The notes: generated from the letters alone by a model not told the origin. Positions 43,017 through 54,813 are shown, numbered from the stretch's first letter. The stretch: 64,000 nucleotides of DNA from Puccinia triticina (GCF_026914185.1 NC_070561.1:2356001-2420000), one strand, 5' to 3'. Numbers and translations: made by a program.

Positions 43017-45083
43017 CCGTGAAGTTTCAACCAGGTGGGTCGGGATTTTTCGGGCGAAGCTGTTTGTGATGTTAAGCTTGATTCTCCGAGCTGTGCAAAC
43101 CGGACCCCGTAAGCACCTTCCAGCATGGAATTGATGTAGGGTCCTCTGGCAGTGGGAGTGAGGGAGCACGTACCCCTCAGTGTCCGAGTTGTCAGAGGGG
43201 AACTCGCCTTCCACCCCTTCAAGGATCGTTCGGTTGAAGTTTGGGAAAGAGGCCACTAGGTCTTCCCCATTCTTGAAGATCAGTCGTTCCATTGCCAAGA
43301 TTTCCGCCACTGGTCCCATGGCCTGGACCGTCGCCGCTGCGGTTGAGGCTCTGGTAACTGTCTCGTCGGCCAGGGAGGCTTCAATGTCGGTCAACGTCGA
43401 GATGGCGGCCGCGTGATATTCGTCGAAGTCAAACTCTTCGTCGAGTAGGACAGGGGTTTCGATCGGAGTGTTCGCGTCTTCAGCGACACCAGCCACCCCA
43501 GCCGGTCGTCCTGTCGCTCGACCTGGTTGTAGTGCGCCAGTTTTCGATCCGGCGGCTTGGGCTTTGGTCCACGCCCTGGGTGCTACATAGTCTGACGGCT
43601 TGGGGGGGACAATGAAGTTTGGGGGAACCTCAACAGGGCCGCGATAGACTGGCCCTGGACACGTACCTGCGGCATGCCCGCAATATTGCTTGCAGTGGTG
43701 ACACTTGCCGATTGAGTCGAGGTAGGAGTGGATACGCCAGATGTATTCCTCACGCGGTACGTTGTTGATGCTAGGAGAGTGTTGGGATGTTGTGGCGGGT
43801 GCGCCTAACCGTGGCCGGGTTATTTTCTTAGGTAGAGCGTCGTAGCAGTTTCCGGTCCGCCGGACGAATTCCTTGAACTTGAAATCCGATTGCTTCAAAA
43901 GGTCGAGTTTGTTAACTTCGTGCTCCAGTTCTGGGGGAAGGCCGAACGTCATCCCTTCTGCCAGTTTGTAGTCGGTTAACGATTCACCATTGAAGTTGAT
44001 CATCCTCTGTAGGGTTCGGGCGCGAGTTGTGTATTGAGCGAATGTTTCTGACTCCCCCATTTTGAGGTTTCGGATCTGTCTCTCTAGGATGGTGAGCCAT
44101 TGCGAAGGGAGGGCGGCATCGAACAGTTCTTCTTTGGCCACTGTCCAGGATTTCCCCAATAGCGACGTCGCTTGTGACTGGTAGAACAAGAGTAAGTTGG
44201 TTTCTGAGATCAATCGGCCAACGATAAGGATTTTATCTTTATCCTTTGTGATCTCCTTTGCCGTAAAAAAAATCTCTACCCCGTTGATCCACAACAAGAA
44301 CGGTTCGATTTCCATGTATGGCCCCGTGTACTTCGGGGCGTCCGATGTGTTCAACTTGCGATGGTCCACCCGATCACTTGGACGTGAGGTGGGTTGGCTA
44401 GTAAGGGCCAGATTTTCGAGTAGAGTTGCAAACGCATCCTCCAGGCGAGCTGCTCGACCTGCGTTGGATTCTTCAGCCCGAGACAACCGGGCCGCATACT
44501 TTATTCGGTCGGCGTGGGCTTGAGAGATGCTGGCCTGTTGGGAGGACATAAGCATTTTCATGCAGTCTCTCGTCGACAGGTTGTTGCTGGCGGCAGGTGG
44601 AGGGGGCGGGTCATTCGGTGTGGGGGATGGACCGGCTCCCGTGTGGTTGTCTGTCTCGGAGGGCTTCGCGTCCGTTGGGGGGTTGCCCGTGTGGGGATTT
44701 GGTGGCGGGTCCATCTCGTCCACAGTTCCGCCCGGGAATTTCTGGTCGCCGGTAAGTTCTGGAGCAGATGGGCGCTCGTCGGGGAGTTCTGGGACAGCTG
44801 GGGAGGGGGGGTATAGCGTGTGTGACGAATGGAGGCCTGAGGGGAGAGCCGCTGGTGCCGAGCCTACAAAGATGCCGTTGGTCGCACGGTGTCCAAGGGG
44901 GTCAAGTTCAGTAGCACCGTTGACCGAGTTTGCGGATGGGGGGTTGTTGGTGGAGAGGGCCTGTTGGGACACTGCCGCGAGTTGATGAGCTCGGCGTTGT
45001 TCTGCTCTTGCCCGGCGAAGAATCTCCTCCGGGTCCGTGATTAGGATGAGCTGGTCGGACGATATGGTCCGTTGTGTGGACAT
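43017..45083 (-). pseudogene. gag: Gag of the outer gag-only LTR element, interrupted near its C-terminus
   Basis: The frame starts at ATG 45083 and runs about 690 codons before the inner LTR cuts it. The N-terminal 200 residues are Pro/Ser/Thr-rich; about residues 240-420 form a retrotransposon Gag capsid domain (KYTGPYMEIEPFLLWINGVE, FDAALPSQWLTILERQIRNL, FGLPPELEHEVNKLD); near 460 is a variant zinc knuckle CHHCKQYCGHAAGTC with five rather than four residues before His. An acidic tail follows. No protease, RT or integrase exists anywhere between the outer LTRs. Such gag-only elements must borrow enzymes from full elements. The cut probably replaces the last ~100 residues. Confidence 0.88.
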
Positions 45084-45320
45084 GAACCGGGTCCGTCAGC
45101 GAGAGGGGAAGAGAAACAGGGGATTCGTTCGGTGAGGTGAGGGGACAATGATGAGGTCGGGTTATGATGAGTCCGGCAGAGATAGGGGAGTCAGTTCGAG
45201 AAGTCCACGCAACGGAGTAGTCTGATCCAGCTTTAGTCGAGCTGGTCCGATGCGATCAAGTCTGTAGAAGTCCGTAGGGAGTCCGAAAAAAATCCTTCAG
45301 TCGGGATCAGAAAAAAAAAG

Positions 45321-45658
45321 TGTAAGAGCCGAAGCTCTTCACTGAGCTAAGGCGTTGGCACTGGAGAGACACCGGTCTCCTGGAATTCTGATACCAACGT
45401 CGGCTTTGATTTCAAAGGAGCTAGCTCAGGGGAGACAGTCAGAAGGGTCGAGGTCTCTACTATATACACATGGATGTCAAAGAGAAGAGGAAAAGGAAAG
45501 GAGGAAAAGCTCACCTAGCTCAGGGGAGACAGTCAGAAGGGTCGAGGTCTCTACTGAGCTAGGAGGGGGAGCGGGGATCTTGAGACTATATGTGGTCGAG
45601 TGTAATCTTCGTGAACGGCTTGTGAAATCCACGGCGCCCGCGGCGCGGGGGTTTTACA
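45321..45658 (-). repeat. 5' LTR of the gag-only element (right copy)
   Basis: 338 bp, the partner of 34189-34526, followed by the duplication TCAGG (45659-45663). Inside it, on the minus strand, the sequence next to the LTR is CTTTTTTTTTCTGATCCCGA, with no obvious tRNA-complementary PBS, so the primer is unclear. The leader 45084-45320 has no open frame of note. Confidence 0.93.
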
Positions 45659-45663
45659 TCAGG

Positions 45664-46260
45664 ATGTCCAGCGGACACTCCAGCCAGAGTGTCCGATGGA
45701 TGTTGACCCTCAGGATGTCCAGATGATGTCTTTGAGGGCTGAACATCACTTGGACGCATCCAAAAGCGTCCAAGTGATGCTCAGTGCACCTGGCATCTGC
45801 TGGATGCTCCCCGGACATCATGCGGACGCTTTTCAGCCCAAAGCATCCGCAGGATGTCAGCCTTTTCCAAAAAGGCGCCCCGTGGTGTACACATTGACTC
45901 CCTGCGCTTGGACTTTGTCCTTGACAACTTTTCAGAATTCTCTTATTCTTGTGTCACCTAAGTTACCCTCAACACATGTCACAACAACAGAGTCTGAGCT
46001 CAAATTATGGGGTGGTGTTGGAGTGAACTATTTTCACTACAAGAAAAAAAACTTGAAGTGCACACCTTTTTTGGTGTGCGTGGGGAATTTTTTGGTTTGC
46101 AAAAAGGCAGACCCTAAACCGTTTGCTGACCACTTGAAGTGGAACGGGGTACCCGCGGAGCCCCTAATTATTTTTGAAAAATTATGCCCCCAATTGAGAC
46201 CCCAAAAGTTGGACCAACAGATTCGCAAGGTGGCCCCGGAGCGCCGGTAGCTGGCTCTTG
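45664..46260. repeat. CATCCGCnGGATG repeat region, right flank of the nested insertion
   Basis: Continues the palindromic repeats of 33640-34188: GGACACTCCAGCCAGAGTGT, GCATCCGCAGGATG, ACTTGGACGC...GCGTCCAAGT (a good hairpin near 45746-45776). From 46040 a GTGCACACC/GGTGTGCG inverted motif follows. The long open frame across here looks like chance. Confidence 0.6.
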
Positions 46261-46419
46261 AAACAAGGGGATTGTGTTAGCTAGCCACAATGGCTAGTTG
46301 CATGTGAGCTGTCCTTTTTAGTTATCGCACCATGATGTTGGATATTATGGCCAGTTTGTTGTTCCAGAGCCTCCACGTTTGAGGCCTTTGGCTCCCGGTT
46401 TGGCTCTGCGATTTTTTTT

Positions 46420-46892
46420 TAAAACTCTTTGCATGAAAGTGACATCGCCGGAGCAATTTGAGGACAAGGGCTCAATTTGTGATCATACAAACAACTTCAC
46501 TGCGGTTCACCAATCAAAAAATCCGACTAGACTGCGTGAGGAATTATATCATAAATCATTTCGTGTCTTGTATCCAGGACAAACAAGTGAGTTGTCAACA
46601 CGTGTGGAAAATTGAATCCGTGACTACTCATCTTATACTACCAGCTCAACAAACTGGAGCTTGAAGTCTTCCGTAACCTTTGTAGAGTTTCTTGAGAAGC
46701 ATCAAAATGCATTTAAGCCGTTGTTCTTGCTTTCTCGGCACCAAATTTGTCTTAATTTTCTACATGAAGCTCTCCATCAGTGCTGCCCCCTCACCGCTTC
46801 ACACTACCAACTATGATGACCTAACGCACTTCACTTTTGAGCGTAGCCAAGACTTCAGTTGGCATGGGCCTTCAATTCCAGCGCTAATTTAG
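46420..46892 (+). pseudogene. Truncated paralogue of the secreted-protein gene: promoter plus first exon
   Basis: 46420-46706 matches, in opposite orientation, the 5' flank of the gene at 59756-62234 (shared GCGGTTCACCAATCAA, TCCGACTAG, CTGCGTGAGGAATT, CATCTTATACTACCAGCTCA). The ATG at 46707 opens a signal-peptide-like start (MHLSRCSCFLGTKFVLIFYM then KLSISAAPSPLHT) corresponding to the first ~50 residues of the intact gene, including TNYDDLTHFTFERSQD. Similarity stops at about 46865, where a TAGCGCT-rich repeat begins, leaving a 61-codon frame. Either an insertion or a deletion removed the rest. A short secreted peptide could still be made. Confidence 0.82.
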
Positions 46893-47906
46893 CGCTCTTC
46901 CCGCTACATTTCCCAGCCCCCCTTTGCAGCTTAGCGGATTGGCCCTTGCTAACGCTAAAAAAAATGTAATTTAGCGTTGTAGCTTTTTGCGGCGCTAAAA
47001 ATTCTATTACATTCAAATTAGCAGGCAATCTATTACAAATTTGCAGGAGCAGTTGATTCACTGCAGTTTAAACATAGTGCAGCATGCTACCATTTCAAAT
47101 GCGCAGTTAAAATAATGATACCACAACCACTCCCACAACCGGTAGGAGTTTCCTATGTGCAGCAACCATCGAGCAATGCTTCAGCAGCCACATCTGGTTG
47201 CAAAAAGGGGTGAAGGCCGGGGGTGATTTCACCCACCAGGGGGGAATATTTTGCACTCTCCAGAGAGTGCCAGACCATCATTTCTCTCTAGAAGTCTGCT
47301 AGATATGATCTGTTGCATCATGTGTAACTGAATCACAGGTTAGTCTTATGTTTATACTCAACTAGAGTCCAAGGCAGCTCCGCCGCTGCAGAGCTGAGGT
47401 TCCAAACCCAACTACTTTAACCTGTGGAGAAGTAGTTCACATGTTTCCGTTTTTGCATTGTGAAGGTATTTATATAAGGCTGTGAGATGTTTTGAATGGA
47501 AGATGATTTGTATGTGGTGGAAAAACCAATACCTTCACAGTGATTAACTTTAATTTTCTAGAAATTTGAAGCATCATTTTTCCATTAGGGGGGTTCAAAA
47601 TTGAAATGTGAAAAAATTTAGGACCCAGTTTATCCAAAATTTCAGGGATGTAGAGGAGATGCACACTGAAGGAATGGAATCATATTTTTGATTAAGCTGG
47701 CTTGCTGCAATTTATACATGTCTTTAATCCTCTTGCAGTAGTCTTCAAGTTGGAAAAGTGTGTTATCTTCATTATGTTGTGGCATCAGTGAAATGGAGGT
47801 AGACGTTTTCTAATCAAATCTGGATAGAAGAGTCCTAAATGTTTCTGAATTCAAAATGATGAGGGGTTTTATCTGGGATTCAGAAAATTTTTTTTCAAAC
47901 TCTTAC
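46893..47906. other. Non-coding stretch with repeat pieces
   Basis: 46893-47060 has TAGCGCTAAA/TTTAGCGTT repeats. 47262-47285 has the small palindrome GCACTCTCCAGAGAGTGC, similar to 58628. The rest is AT-rich and may include the 3' part of the RRM pseudogene. No gene is recognised. Confidence 0.4.
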
Positions 47907-49347
47907 CTTGTCGTGCAAAAGATAGTTTCATTTCCACACCAGGTGGAAGCTTGAAGGCATCAAGAGCGGGCTTGGCCATCTCACTTCAAGCAGACATATC
48001 ATATTGTAAAAATGTGAATCCTGTCCTTCCTGGAACCAACCTGAAGCTTTAGAAACCAGGCTACATTATATAAGTTTTTGGAAACAACAACCAACAACAA
48101 ATTATTCAGCAAACCCTAAAAAAGAAATTGAAGTGAAAAATGATGCAAGTGTTGGAATAGGATGGCCATCATATTGTCCGTCACTTCTGCCTGAAGGCCC
48201 TCTAAAAACAGCACTGGGTCTGGATCCTATCCTGATAAGCTAGGTGCTGAGCCTGCCACTTTGAAGGCAGTGGCAGCGGCAGAATCGGCCGGCTGGTGTG
48301 AATACAAATCTTCCTCCATGACTACAAAATACATATTAAAAAAGGTTGGGTATTATTTTCCTTTGAGTTTATTTCATTGATTAATAGCAAACAAAGCGTG
48401 TTTCCTTTGAGTTTATTTTATTGATCAATAGTGAACGAAGCGTCAGATTATCATTGTCATCTTCAGCATTATTCTGCATGGTCTTCGACCGTTTTGAAGC
48501 TGGGTTTTTTGTGCCATCAGCCATTGGGGAATCTGCTTTATCATCTTCATGTTTGCTATCAGAAGTTGAAACTTGTAATCACTTCTTTGTTACCCTCTCT
48601 TCCGCCTCATTTTTCTCCATCTTGAGAGCCACAAATTGATAATCAAAGTCGATAAGCTGTAGGTTACTTTACCAAAGGTCTTGTGCTTAGCAGGACAGAT
48701 TTGAACTCACGGTCGCGTCTTATAACCCACTGACTGTTGTTTTTCCAGTTAGCTTAGAATTCTTATCATGCAAGGTGTTTGGATCCTTCAAGCTTAGCTG
48801 GACATGATGTAGAAATTTGTCAACTTACCGCATAGTTGCGTGTGATTAGGTTTTTGCATGAAGCATCTTCTCCACTCGCGCGTGAAAACAAAGGGAGAAA
48901 TTGTTATTATTGCCCGAACAAATTGCAAGAGCTCCTCGGAGAGACTGACTGACAAGTTCTCGGTCTGCAAAGCCGGTACCATCGAGTTGTTCCATTGCTT
49001 GAGTAGCTCCTAGGAAATCCCTGCGGCCTGCGGGAGAAAGAAAAATACTCCGTCATCAAAATGAAGAAAAAAGATTCAAGATAATTAGAGGCTAATCACC
49101 TGAAAAATACACGTGCTTCTCCTCGCATCTTGCCCTTTTCAACAATTGAATTGAGTACCTTTCCATCAATAAAAAATCATAGGTACAGCAGTCGCTTCAG
49201 ATCTATTGCTAAATAAATAAACATAGAAAGCTGTGTAGTCAGCCTCATCTGGTCCACATAAGTTTTTTGTGCTCTAATTGGTTGAGAAGAGCTAGCAACC
49301 GATTTTTTTACCTTTTTGTCCAGGTTCTGAATGTATAGTGTTGAAGA
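47907..49347 (-). pseudogene. U1A/U2B''-like spliceosomal RRM protein, main part
   Basis: U1A/U2B'' proteins bind U1 or U2 snRNA through two RRMs joined by a linker. On the minus strand, directly inside the copia target site: TLYIQNLDKKVKK (RNP2 strand, 49342-49304), LKRLLYL and FFIDGKVLNSIVEKGKMRGE then ARVFF (RNP1, about 49190-49095), ATQAMEQLDGTGFADRELV (about 49010-48955), a linker with SKRSKTMQNN (about 48500), and the RRM2 end DAFKLPPGVEMKLSFARQ (47960-47907). Besides the copia insertion, a TGA interrupts the helix between LLYL and FF. Several joins are unresolved. I infer a dead gene copy; a working copy should exist elsewhere. Confidence 0.65.
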
Positions 49348-49882
49348 TGAGAAGCGCCAGTGGACCGCAGTGAGCACGAGAGGAAGTCTTGGGAGAGCAA
49401 AGGGACACGAAAGAAGAGATAATCACCTGAGAAGCGCCAGTGGACCGCAGTGAGCACGAGAGGAAGTCTTGGGAGAGCGAAGGGACACAAAAGAAGAGAT
49501 AATCACCTATTGAGGTGAGGAGCGAAGATGACTAGATGAGTGCATTGCATAGCAAGAGAAAACTAGACAGGAAGCGACAAAAAGAGGAAAGAAAAGAAAA
49601 GCAAACCTGAGAAGCGCCAGTGGACCGCAGTGAGCACAAGAGGAAGTCTTGGGAGAGCGAAGGGACACGAAAGAAGAGATAATCACCTATTGAGGTGAGG
49701 AGCAAAGATGACTAGATGAGTGGGAAAAGAAAGGAAAGAGAAAAGAAAATACAGGCTCTAGCGGTGAATCTATCTACAAGATGTAAACCTAAGCTGAGTA
49801 TGTAATCAATCCTCCAGGTTTCCCACGCCTCGCTCCGTAACCACCTTTCCTCCTGATGTCCAGATGTCGCTGTACTGTCACA
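49348..49882 (-). repeat. 3' LTR of the right copia element (left copy)
   Basis: 535 bp; plus-strand ends TGAGAAGCGCC ... GTACTGTCACA. The minus-strand purine tract (complement of GCCCCCCGTGC at 49883) precedes it. Target duplication GAAGA at 49343-49347 and 54814-54818. It contains three copies of an 80-bp unit starting TGAGAAGCGCCAGTGGACCG (49348, 49428, 49608), the last two inside a 180-bp larger repeat. A few substitutions separate it from the other LTR. Confidence 0.95.
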
Positions 49883-49896
49883 GCCCCCCGTGCTTG

Positions 49897-52800
49897 CTAG
49901 GCAATTGTTAATGAGATGTTCTCCAGAGCCTTGCGTATCTTGAACGGCGCTAATGGTTTAGTCAAGAAATCGGCTTGATTGTCTTCTGTTCCAATGTATT
50001 CGATCTTGAAGTTTGGTTCTTGCTCAATGTGATGTCGGAGCCAGTGATGGCAAACATTGATGTGTCGAGTTCTGTGTTGATATTGCGGGTTGTTGAGTAA
50101 TGCAAGGGCTCCTCTGTTATCACAGTAGAGGAGAGCTGAAGTTGTTGGTAATTGTAGTGAAGGGTGAATGTCAAGGAGGAGTTGTTTGAGCCAGCGAATG
50201 TCTTGCCCCGTTTCTGAGCAAGCCCGGTACTCTGCTTCTGTTGTCAAGATGGCCGGGGCATCGTCGTCTTGTTTCTGACAACGCCATCCGACGGCTCCGT
50301 AGTAATGGACGAGACTCCCTGAGAATGAGGCTGAATCGACTCCGCTCTCAAAACTGGCATCCGCAAAGGCCACTATTCTTCCAACCTCCAATGGCAGAGA
50401 TCCTAAGGTGAGTTGAGCTTGAATGGTCTTTTTTAGGTATTGGAAGACATGTTTGACTTGATTTTCATGGGTGCGCAACGGATTGTTGAGAAATTGTGAT
50501 AGATAGCTGCACGGAAAAGCCAGGTCCGGTCGGGTACACTGTACTAGGCAGTTGATGAGGCCTACAGCTCGCCGATAGTTGAAATCTTCAGAAATTGGTT
50601 TTGGGTCAACGGGACAAGTCAGGGCATTGAGCGGAAGCGGTGTAGATGCTGATCTGCACTCGGTGACTTGGAACTCGTCCAGGATCTCCTTGATGTATCA
50701 ATCCTGTGCAAAAGAAATCCTGCGATTGACTCGGTCACGTGTTACTCTCATGCCTAGTACCCACTTGCATGGGCCCAAGTCCTCCATCTCGAATCGTGAT
50801 TTTATGGCTGTCTTCAGGAACGTCACGTCAGGACCCACGATGACCAGATCGTCAACATGCACATATACAAAACAGGGTTTGGTCGTATCTTGATGGATGA
50901 AGAGGCAGGCATCGGACTGCGCTGGTCGGAAATCGATGGACAGGAAGAATTCCTTGAGGGCACGGTACCAGCAGCGGGGACTTTGTTTTAGTCCATACAG
51001 GGATTTTTGTAGCTTTAGGCCATGTCCCGGTGGTACATCGATGTCAACACCATCAGGTACTTTGATAAAGATTTCCTCATCAGGAATGCCGTTGAGGAAT
51101 GCACATCGGACGTCCATCTGCTCAATTTCCCAGTTGTTTGCGGCGGCAATACCCGATATGACTCTGAGAGAAGTCAGTCGGCCCGTGGGAGCAAAAGTGG
51201 CACCGTAGTCGATACCCTCAACTTGTCTGAAGCCCCGTACACACAGGCGAGCTTTGTATTTTTGAAGTTCGCCATCCGCGTTGAACTTTTGTTTGAAAAC
51301 CCATACCGTATCTAGCTGCCGAGTACCGACTTTCATTGGGGCCACCACCCAAGCCTCATGCCTGGTGATGTTGTCAATTTCCACCTCAACCGCCATGAGC
51401 CATTCATTTCTGTCAAGTCGACGCATTGCTTGAGTGAAAGTCTTAGGGTCTTTGAGAGAAGCAGGTTCGCCGATGATGACAAAGGCCTTATGAGTTGGCG
51501 GATAGCCGGCCAAGTTAGCTCGGTGTCTGCGGGAACCTTTGACTATGTTATCTGGGTTGATGTCACAGGAGATGTTCTTCGGAGCCTCATTGTAGTACGG
51601 GACATATGCATATCCCTTGACTTGAGACTTCAAGACAGGTATCGGTGGGATTTCGGGTTCCTCTGATGCTGTTTCCGGTTGGAATGTCTTCAGAGACCGG
51701 AGCTGACTCGTAGTCGTCAGTGTTACTGTTGAGGTTGTCTTGGGTTTCCAGATCACGGCTGATTTCCTGATTGTTGTCCTCTGCCACTTCCGCGATCCGG
51801 TCGTCACCGTGACTTGTTGAGTTGATGAAGTCTGGTAACCACTCGGTGACTTCACTCCGTTGAGGGGAACTATGGAGTGATGGGAATTCAGATGGGAAGA
51901 ATCGAACATGATGGGTGATCTTGATTTTATTGGAGTCAGGAACCCACAGTTTGTAAGATTTGTGGCCTTCTGAGTAACCGATCAGGATAGCTTCTTTCCC
52001 CGACGGAGAAAATTTGGAGTGACGCCACTTCTTTTCTTCCAAGAAGACGGCCCTGCACCCAAAGGGATGAAGTCGAGTGAGGTCGGGAGGGTTGCCAGTC
52101 CACAGTTCGAAAGGTGACCGCATGCCGATGGAGCTATCCAGAGACCGGTTTTCCAGATACACCGAAGTGGTGACCGCCTCTCCCCACCAGGATAGATCGA
52201 GACCGGAGGTTCGAAGTAAAGCTCTGGTCTTCTTGACGGTGGTCCTATTTCCCTGCTCCGCGAATGGGTTTTGTTGAGGCGTGTACAGTGCCAAAGTGAG
52301 GTGAACTATTCCCCGTTCTTGAAACAGTGAAGTGAACTTGTTGTTGATGAATTCACCTCCATTGTCGGAGACTACAGATTTCAATTTTCGGCCGGTGTAA
52401 GTTTTGGCTTGATTTAATAAGACGGTGAAAAAGTGGAAGGTGTGGGACTTACTCGGCATTGGGTAGATAAAGCGGAATTTACTGTGTCCGTCTATTATCT
52501 TAAGGAAATAGTGATTTCCTCCCCGGGAGGCCGGAGTAATTGGTCCGCACAGGTCCATGTGAACGCAGTCAAGGAGACCATTGGCCAAAGGAAACGAGCC
52601 AGGGAAAGATTGTTGAATCATCTTGGATACGTCACAGTTGTGACATCCAAGTTCTTTGATGTGAAGGTTGGGATGCGCGGCCTTCAGATAAGGAAGGCTG
52701 GGGTGACCCAGGGAGTTGTGGAGGACAAGAGCGTCTGCTGTGACTGAGAATGCCTTGTTGATGGCCAATTTGATGGTGAGGATGTTGTCCCCCGTGTTGC

Positions 52801-53047
52801 CAACGCACATGATTTGACCTTCCTTCTCACATTTGAACCTTGTTCCGTCGTGAGTAGGAATGATCGAGTACCCCCTCTTGAGGTAGTAGGTTAACAGGAT
52901 GAGGGAGTTTGAGAGCTCTGGTACAAAGTACGCTTTCTCAATGATCATTGAGCCGGTGCTGGTAGAGATGACGGCTCGACCTTCGCCGACAATGGGAATC
53001 GTTGATCCATTTGCCACATAGACTACGGAGGAGCACGCTTTAAACAA
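49897..53047 (-). pseudogene. pol: Ty1/copia pol (integrase, RT, RNase H), frameshifted
   Basis: Read on the minus strand. Protease remainder (VVYVANGSTIPIVG), GAG-pre-integrase zinc finger (LVLHNSLGHPS...CHNC, about 52720-52630), integrase DDE (CVHMDLCGP near 52560, VVSDNGGEF near 52370, NPFAEQGNRT near 52260), RT (WVFKQKFNADGELQKYKARL, TFAPTGRLTSLR, and catalytic YVHVDDLVIVG near 50860), RNase H (AFADASFESG near 50370, TTEAEYRACSE near 50240, YCDNRGALALL near 50130). The frame changes near 51670 and a TGA at 50696-50698 replaces what is normally Arg in this family (FAQD-R-YI). The polyprotein is not continuous, so this copy is probably inactive. Confidence 0.93.
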
Positions 53048-53059
53048 TGTGAAGTAAGA

Positions 53060-54190
53060 TCAATGTTTCAGGTAGTGTCCAGTTGCTCCGCTGTTGAAGA
53101 TGACTACATCCGCAACACCCGAATTGATGCTCAGCATGGCTTTCTTGGCTACTCGGGCATTGGCTCTGTCTAGGGCAGCCTGGAAGTACGCGGCGGCCTT
53201 CTCAGGATGAATCGCGTGGCATTCATCCTCCGTGTGAGATGTCTTGGGGTTGTGTTTCCCGTCAGCACAGCGGAGTCGTACTCGCCGGGACCCACTTGGC
53301 TTACTTGGGATTCCAGCCAAGGTGGCGGCTAGGGCGGTCGGGTTTGAAGGGGCTTGAGTAGTTGAGTCGGCCTCTTGTTGTCTTCGGAGCTCTGCCTCGA
53401 GGTCTTTAAGAAAGCTGGGGAGTTCAAGAGTATCATTGAGTCCCTTTAGGCTGTTGAATCGGAGCGTTCGAAAAGTGGAGAACAAGGATGGTAGCCGCTT
53501 TAGAATGATGAAGACCCAACACGTTTCCAGAGTGGGCTTGTCAAATTTATTGTTGGCGACCTCAAGCATCAGATCAAACGTGTTTTGGAACAGATTTATG
53601 GAGTCCTTCATTGTTTCTTCGGCAAACCGAATGTCGTAAAGACAATCCCAGACGTTGGCTACATTTTCAAGAGATTTAGTAGCGTAGTGCTCATTGATGG
53701 CGTCCCACAGGGCTTTAGGCTCAAAGGTACGATAATTTTGACCCACAAAACGATGAGCATTCTCCTCGTTCAGATGCAATCGGAGAAAGGTGGTGGCCTG
53801 TTTCCGTTTCTTGTTGTAATCGACCTCAGACTCCAGTTTCTTGGGTTCTTCAAAGATGTAGTCGTCGAGCATTTGATAACCCAAGGCATTGATCATCTTC
53901 AGGCGCCAAGTAGCGAAGTTGGAGTCGTTAAGGGGATCCGTAACCAGTTTAATGGTGTTTGAGGAGTTGTTGTTGTCGGACATGATGGGAGCAGTGGGAG
54001 AGATGGTTGATGGGGAATTTGGAGAGAGGGCAGGGACTGGATTTAGAGCCGCTGCAATGGTTGTGTCCGCGTCTGACTCGGAGTTCGATTCCTGGTGCTC
54101 AGGGGCTGGGCTTTCTTTGTCGGGGTCGGGAGTGAAAGGAAAACAACCAGGAGGATGATGGGTTGGTTTAAGATCCTGATTTCCCGCCAC
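53060..54190 (-). pseudogene. gag: Ty1/copia Gag and start of protease
   Basis: From ATG 54190: an acidic N-terminus, then the UBN2/retrotran_gag type domain (KLVTDPLNDSNFATWRLKMI, LWDAINEHYA, TFDLMLEVANNKFDKP, LKRLPSLFSTFRTLRF), a Cys/His-poor middle where the zinc knuckle should be (CADGKHNPKTSHTEDECH, a CX4HX... variant), and the protease site FNSGATGHYLKH. The catalytic Asp of DSG is replaced by Asn. A TGA at about 53058 separates it from the same-frame pol; it may be CGA-to-TGA decay rather than a natural gag stop. Confidence 0.9.
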
Positions 54191-54263
54191 GGTGGTGATA
54201 TGTATCTCGTCTTTTCAGAGAGTCGCTTGATCGCTATCCTGTTTGTCTTGGTGCTCTTAGTAG

Positions 54264-54278
54264 GCTGGGCTCATAACC
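54264..54278 (-). promoter_or_regulatory. Primer binding site complementary to the initiator tRNA-Met anticodon arm
   Basis: On the minus strand, GGTTATGAGCCCAGC starts directly after the 5' LTR. Its complement GCTGGGCTCATAACC matches the anticodon stem-loop of eukaryotic initiator tRNA-Met (GCTGGGCCCATAACC) with one difference. Drosophila copia uses the same internal site, primed by a cleaved half-tRNA. Confidence 0.75.
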
Positions 54279-54813
54279 TGAGAAGCGCCAGTGGACCGCA
54301 GTGAGCACAAGAGGAAGTCTTGGGAGAGCGAAGGGACACGAAAGAAGAGATAATCACCTGAGAAGCGCCAGTGGACCGCAGTGAGCACGAGAGGAAGTCT
54401 TGGGAGAGCGAAGGGACACAAAAGAAGAGATAATCACCTATTGAGGTGAGGAGCGAAGATGACTAGATGAGTGCATTGCATAGCAAGAGAAAACTAGACA
54501 GGAAGCGACAAAAAGAGAAAAGAAAAGAAAAGCAAACCTGAGAAGCGCCAGTGGACCGCAGTGAGCACGAGAGGAAGTCTTGGGAGAGCGAAGGGACGCG
54601 AAAGAAGAGATAATCACCTATTGAGGTGAGGAGCAAAGATGACTAGATGAGTGGGAAAAGAAAGGAAAGAGAAAAGAAAATACAGGCTCTAGCGGTGAAT
54701 CTATCTACAAGATGTAAACCTAAGCTGAGTATGTAATCAATCCTCCAGGTTTCCCACGCCTCGCTCCGTAACCACCTTTCCTCCTGATGTCCAGATGTCG
54801 CTGTACTGTCACA
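54279..54813 (-). repeat. 5' LTR of the right copia element (right copy)
   Basis: 535 bp, same structure as 49348-49882 with about five substitutions, followed by target duplication GAAGA (54814-54818). The 80-bp units start at 54279, 54359 and 54539. Confidence 0.95.

Noticed and set aside
45696..46250. 184-codon plus-strand frame
   Set aside because: It begins in the palindromic CATCCGC repeat region and spans an inverted GTGCACACC motif. No domain resemblance; likely chance.
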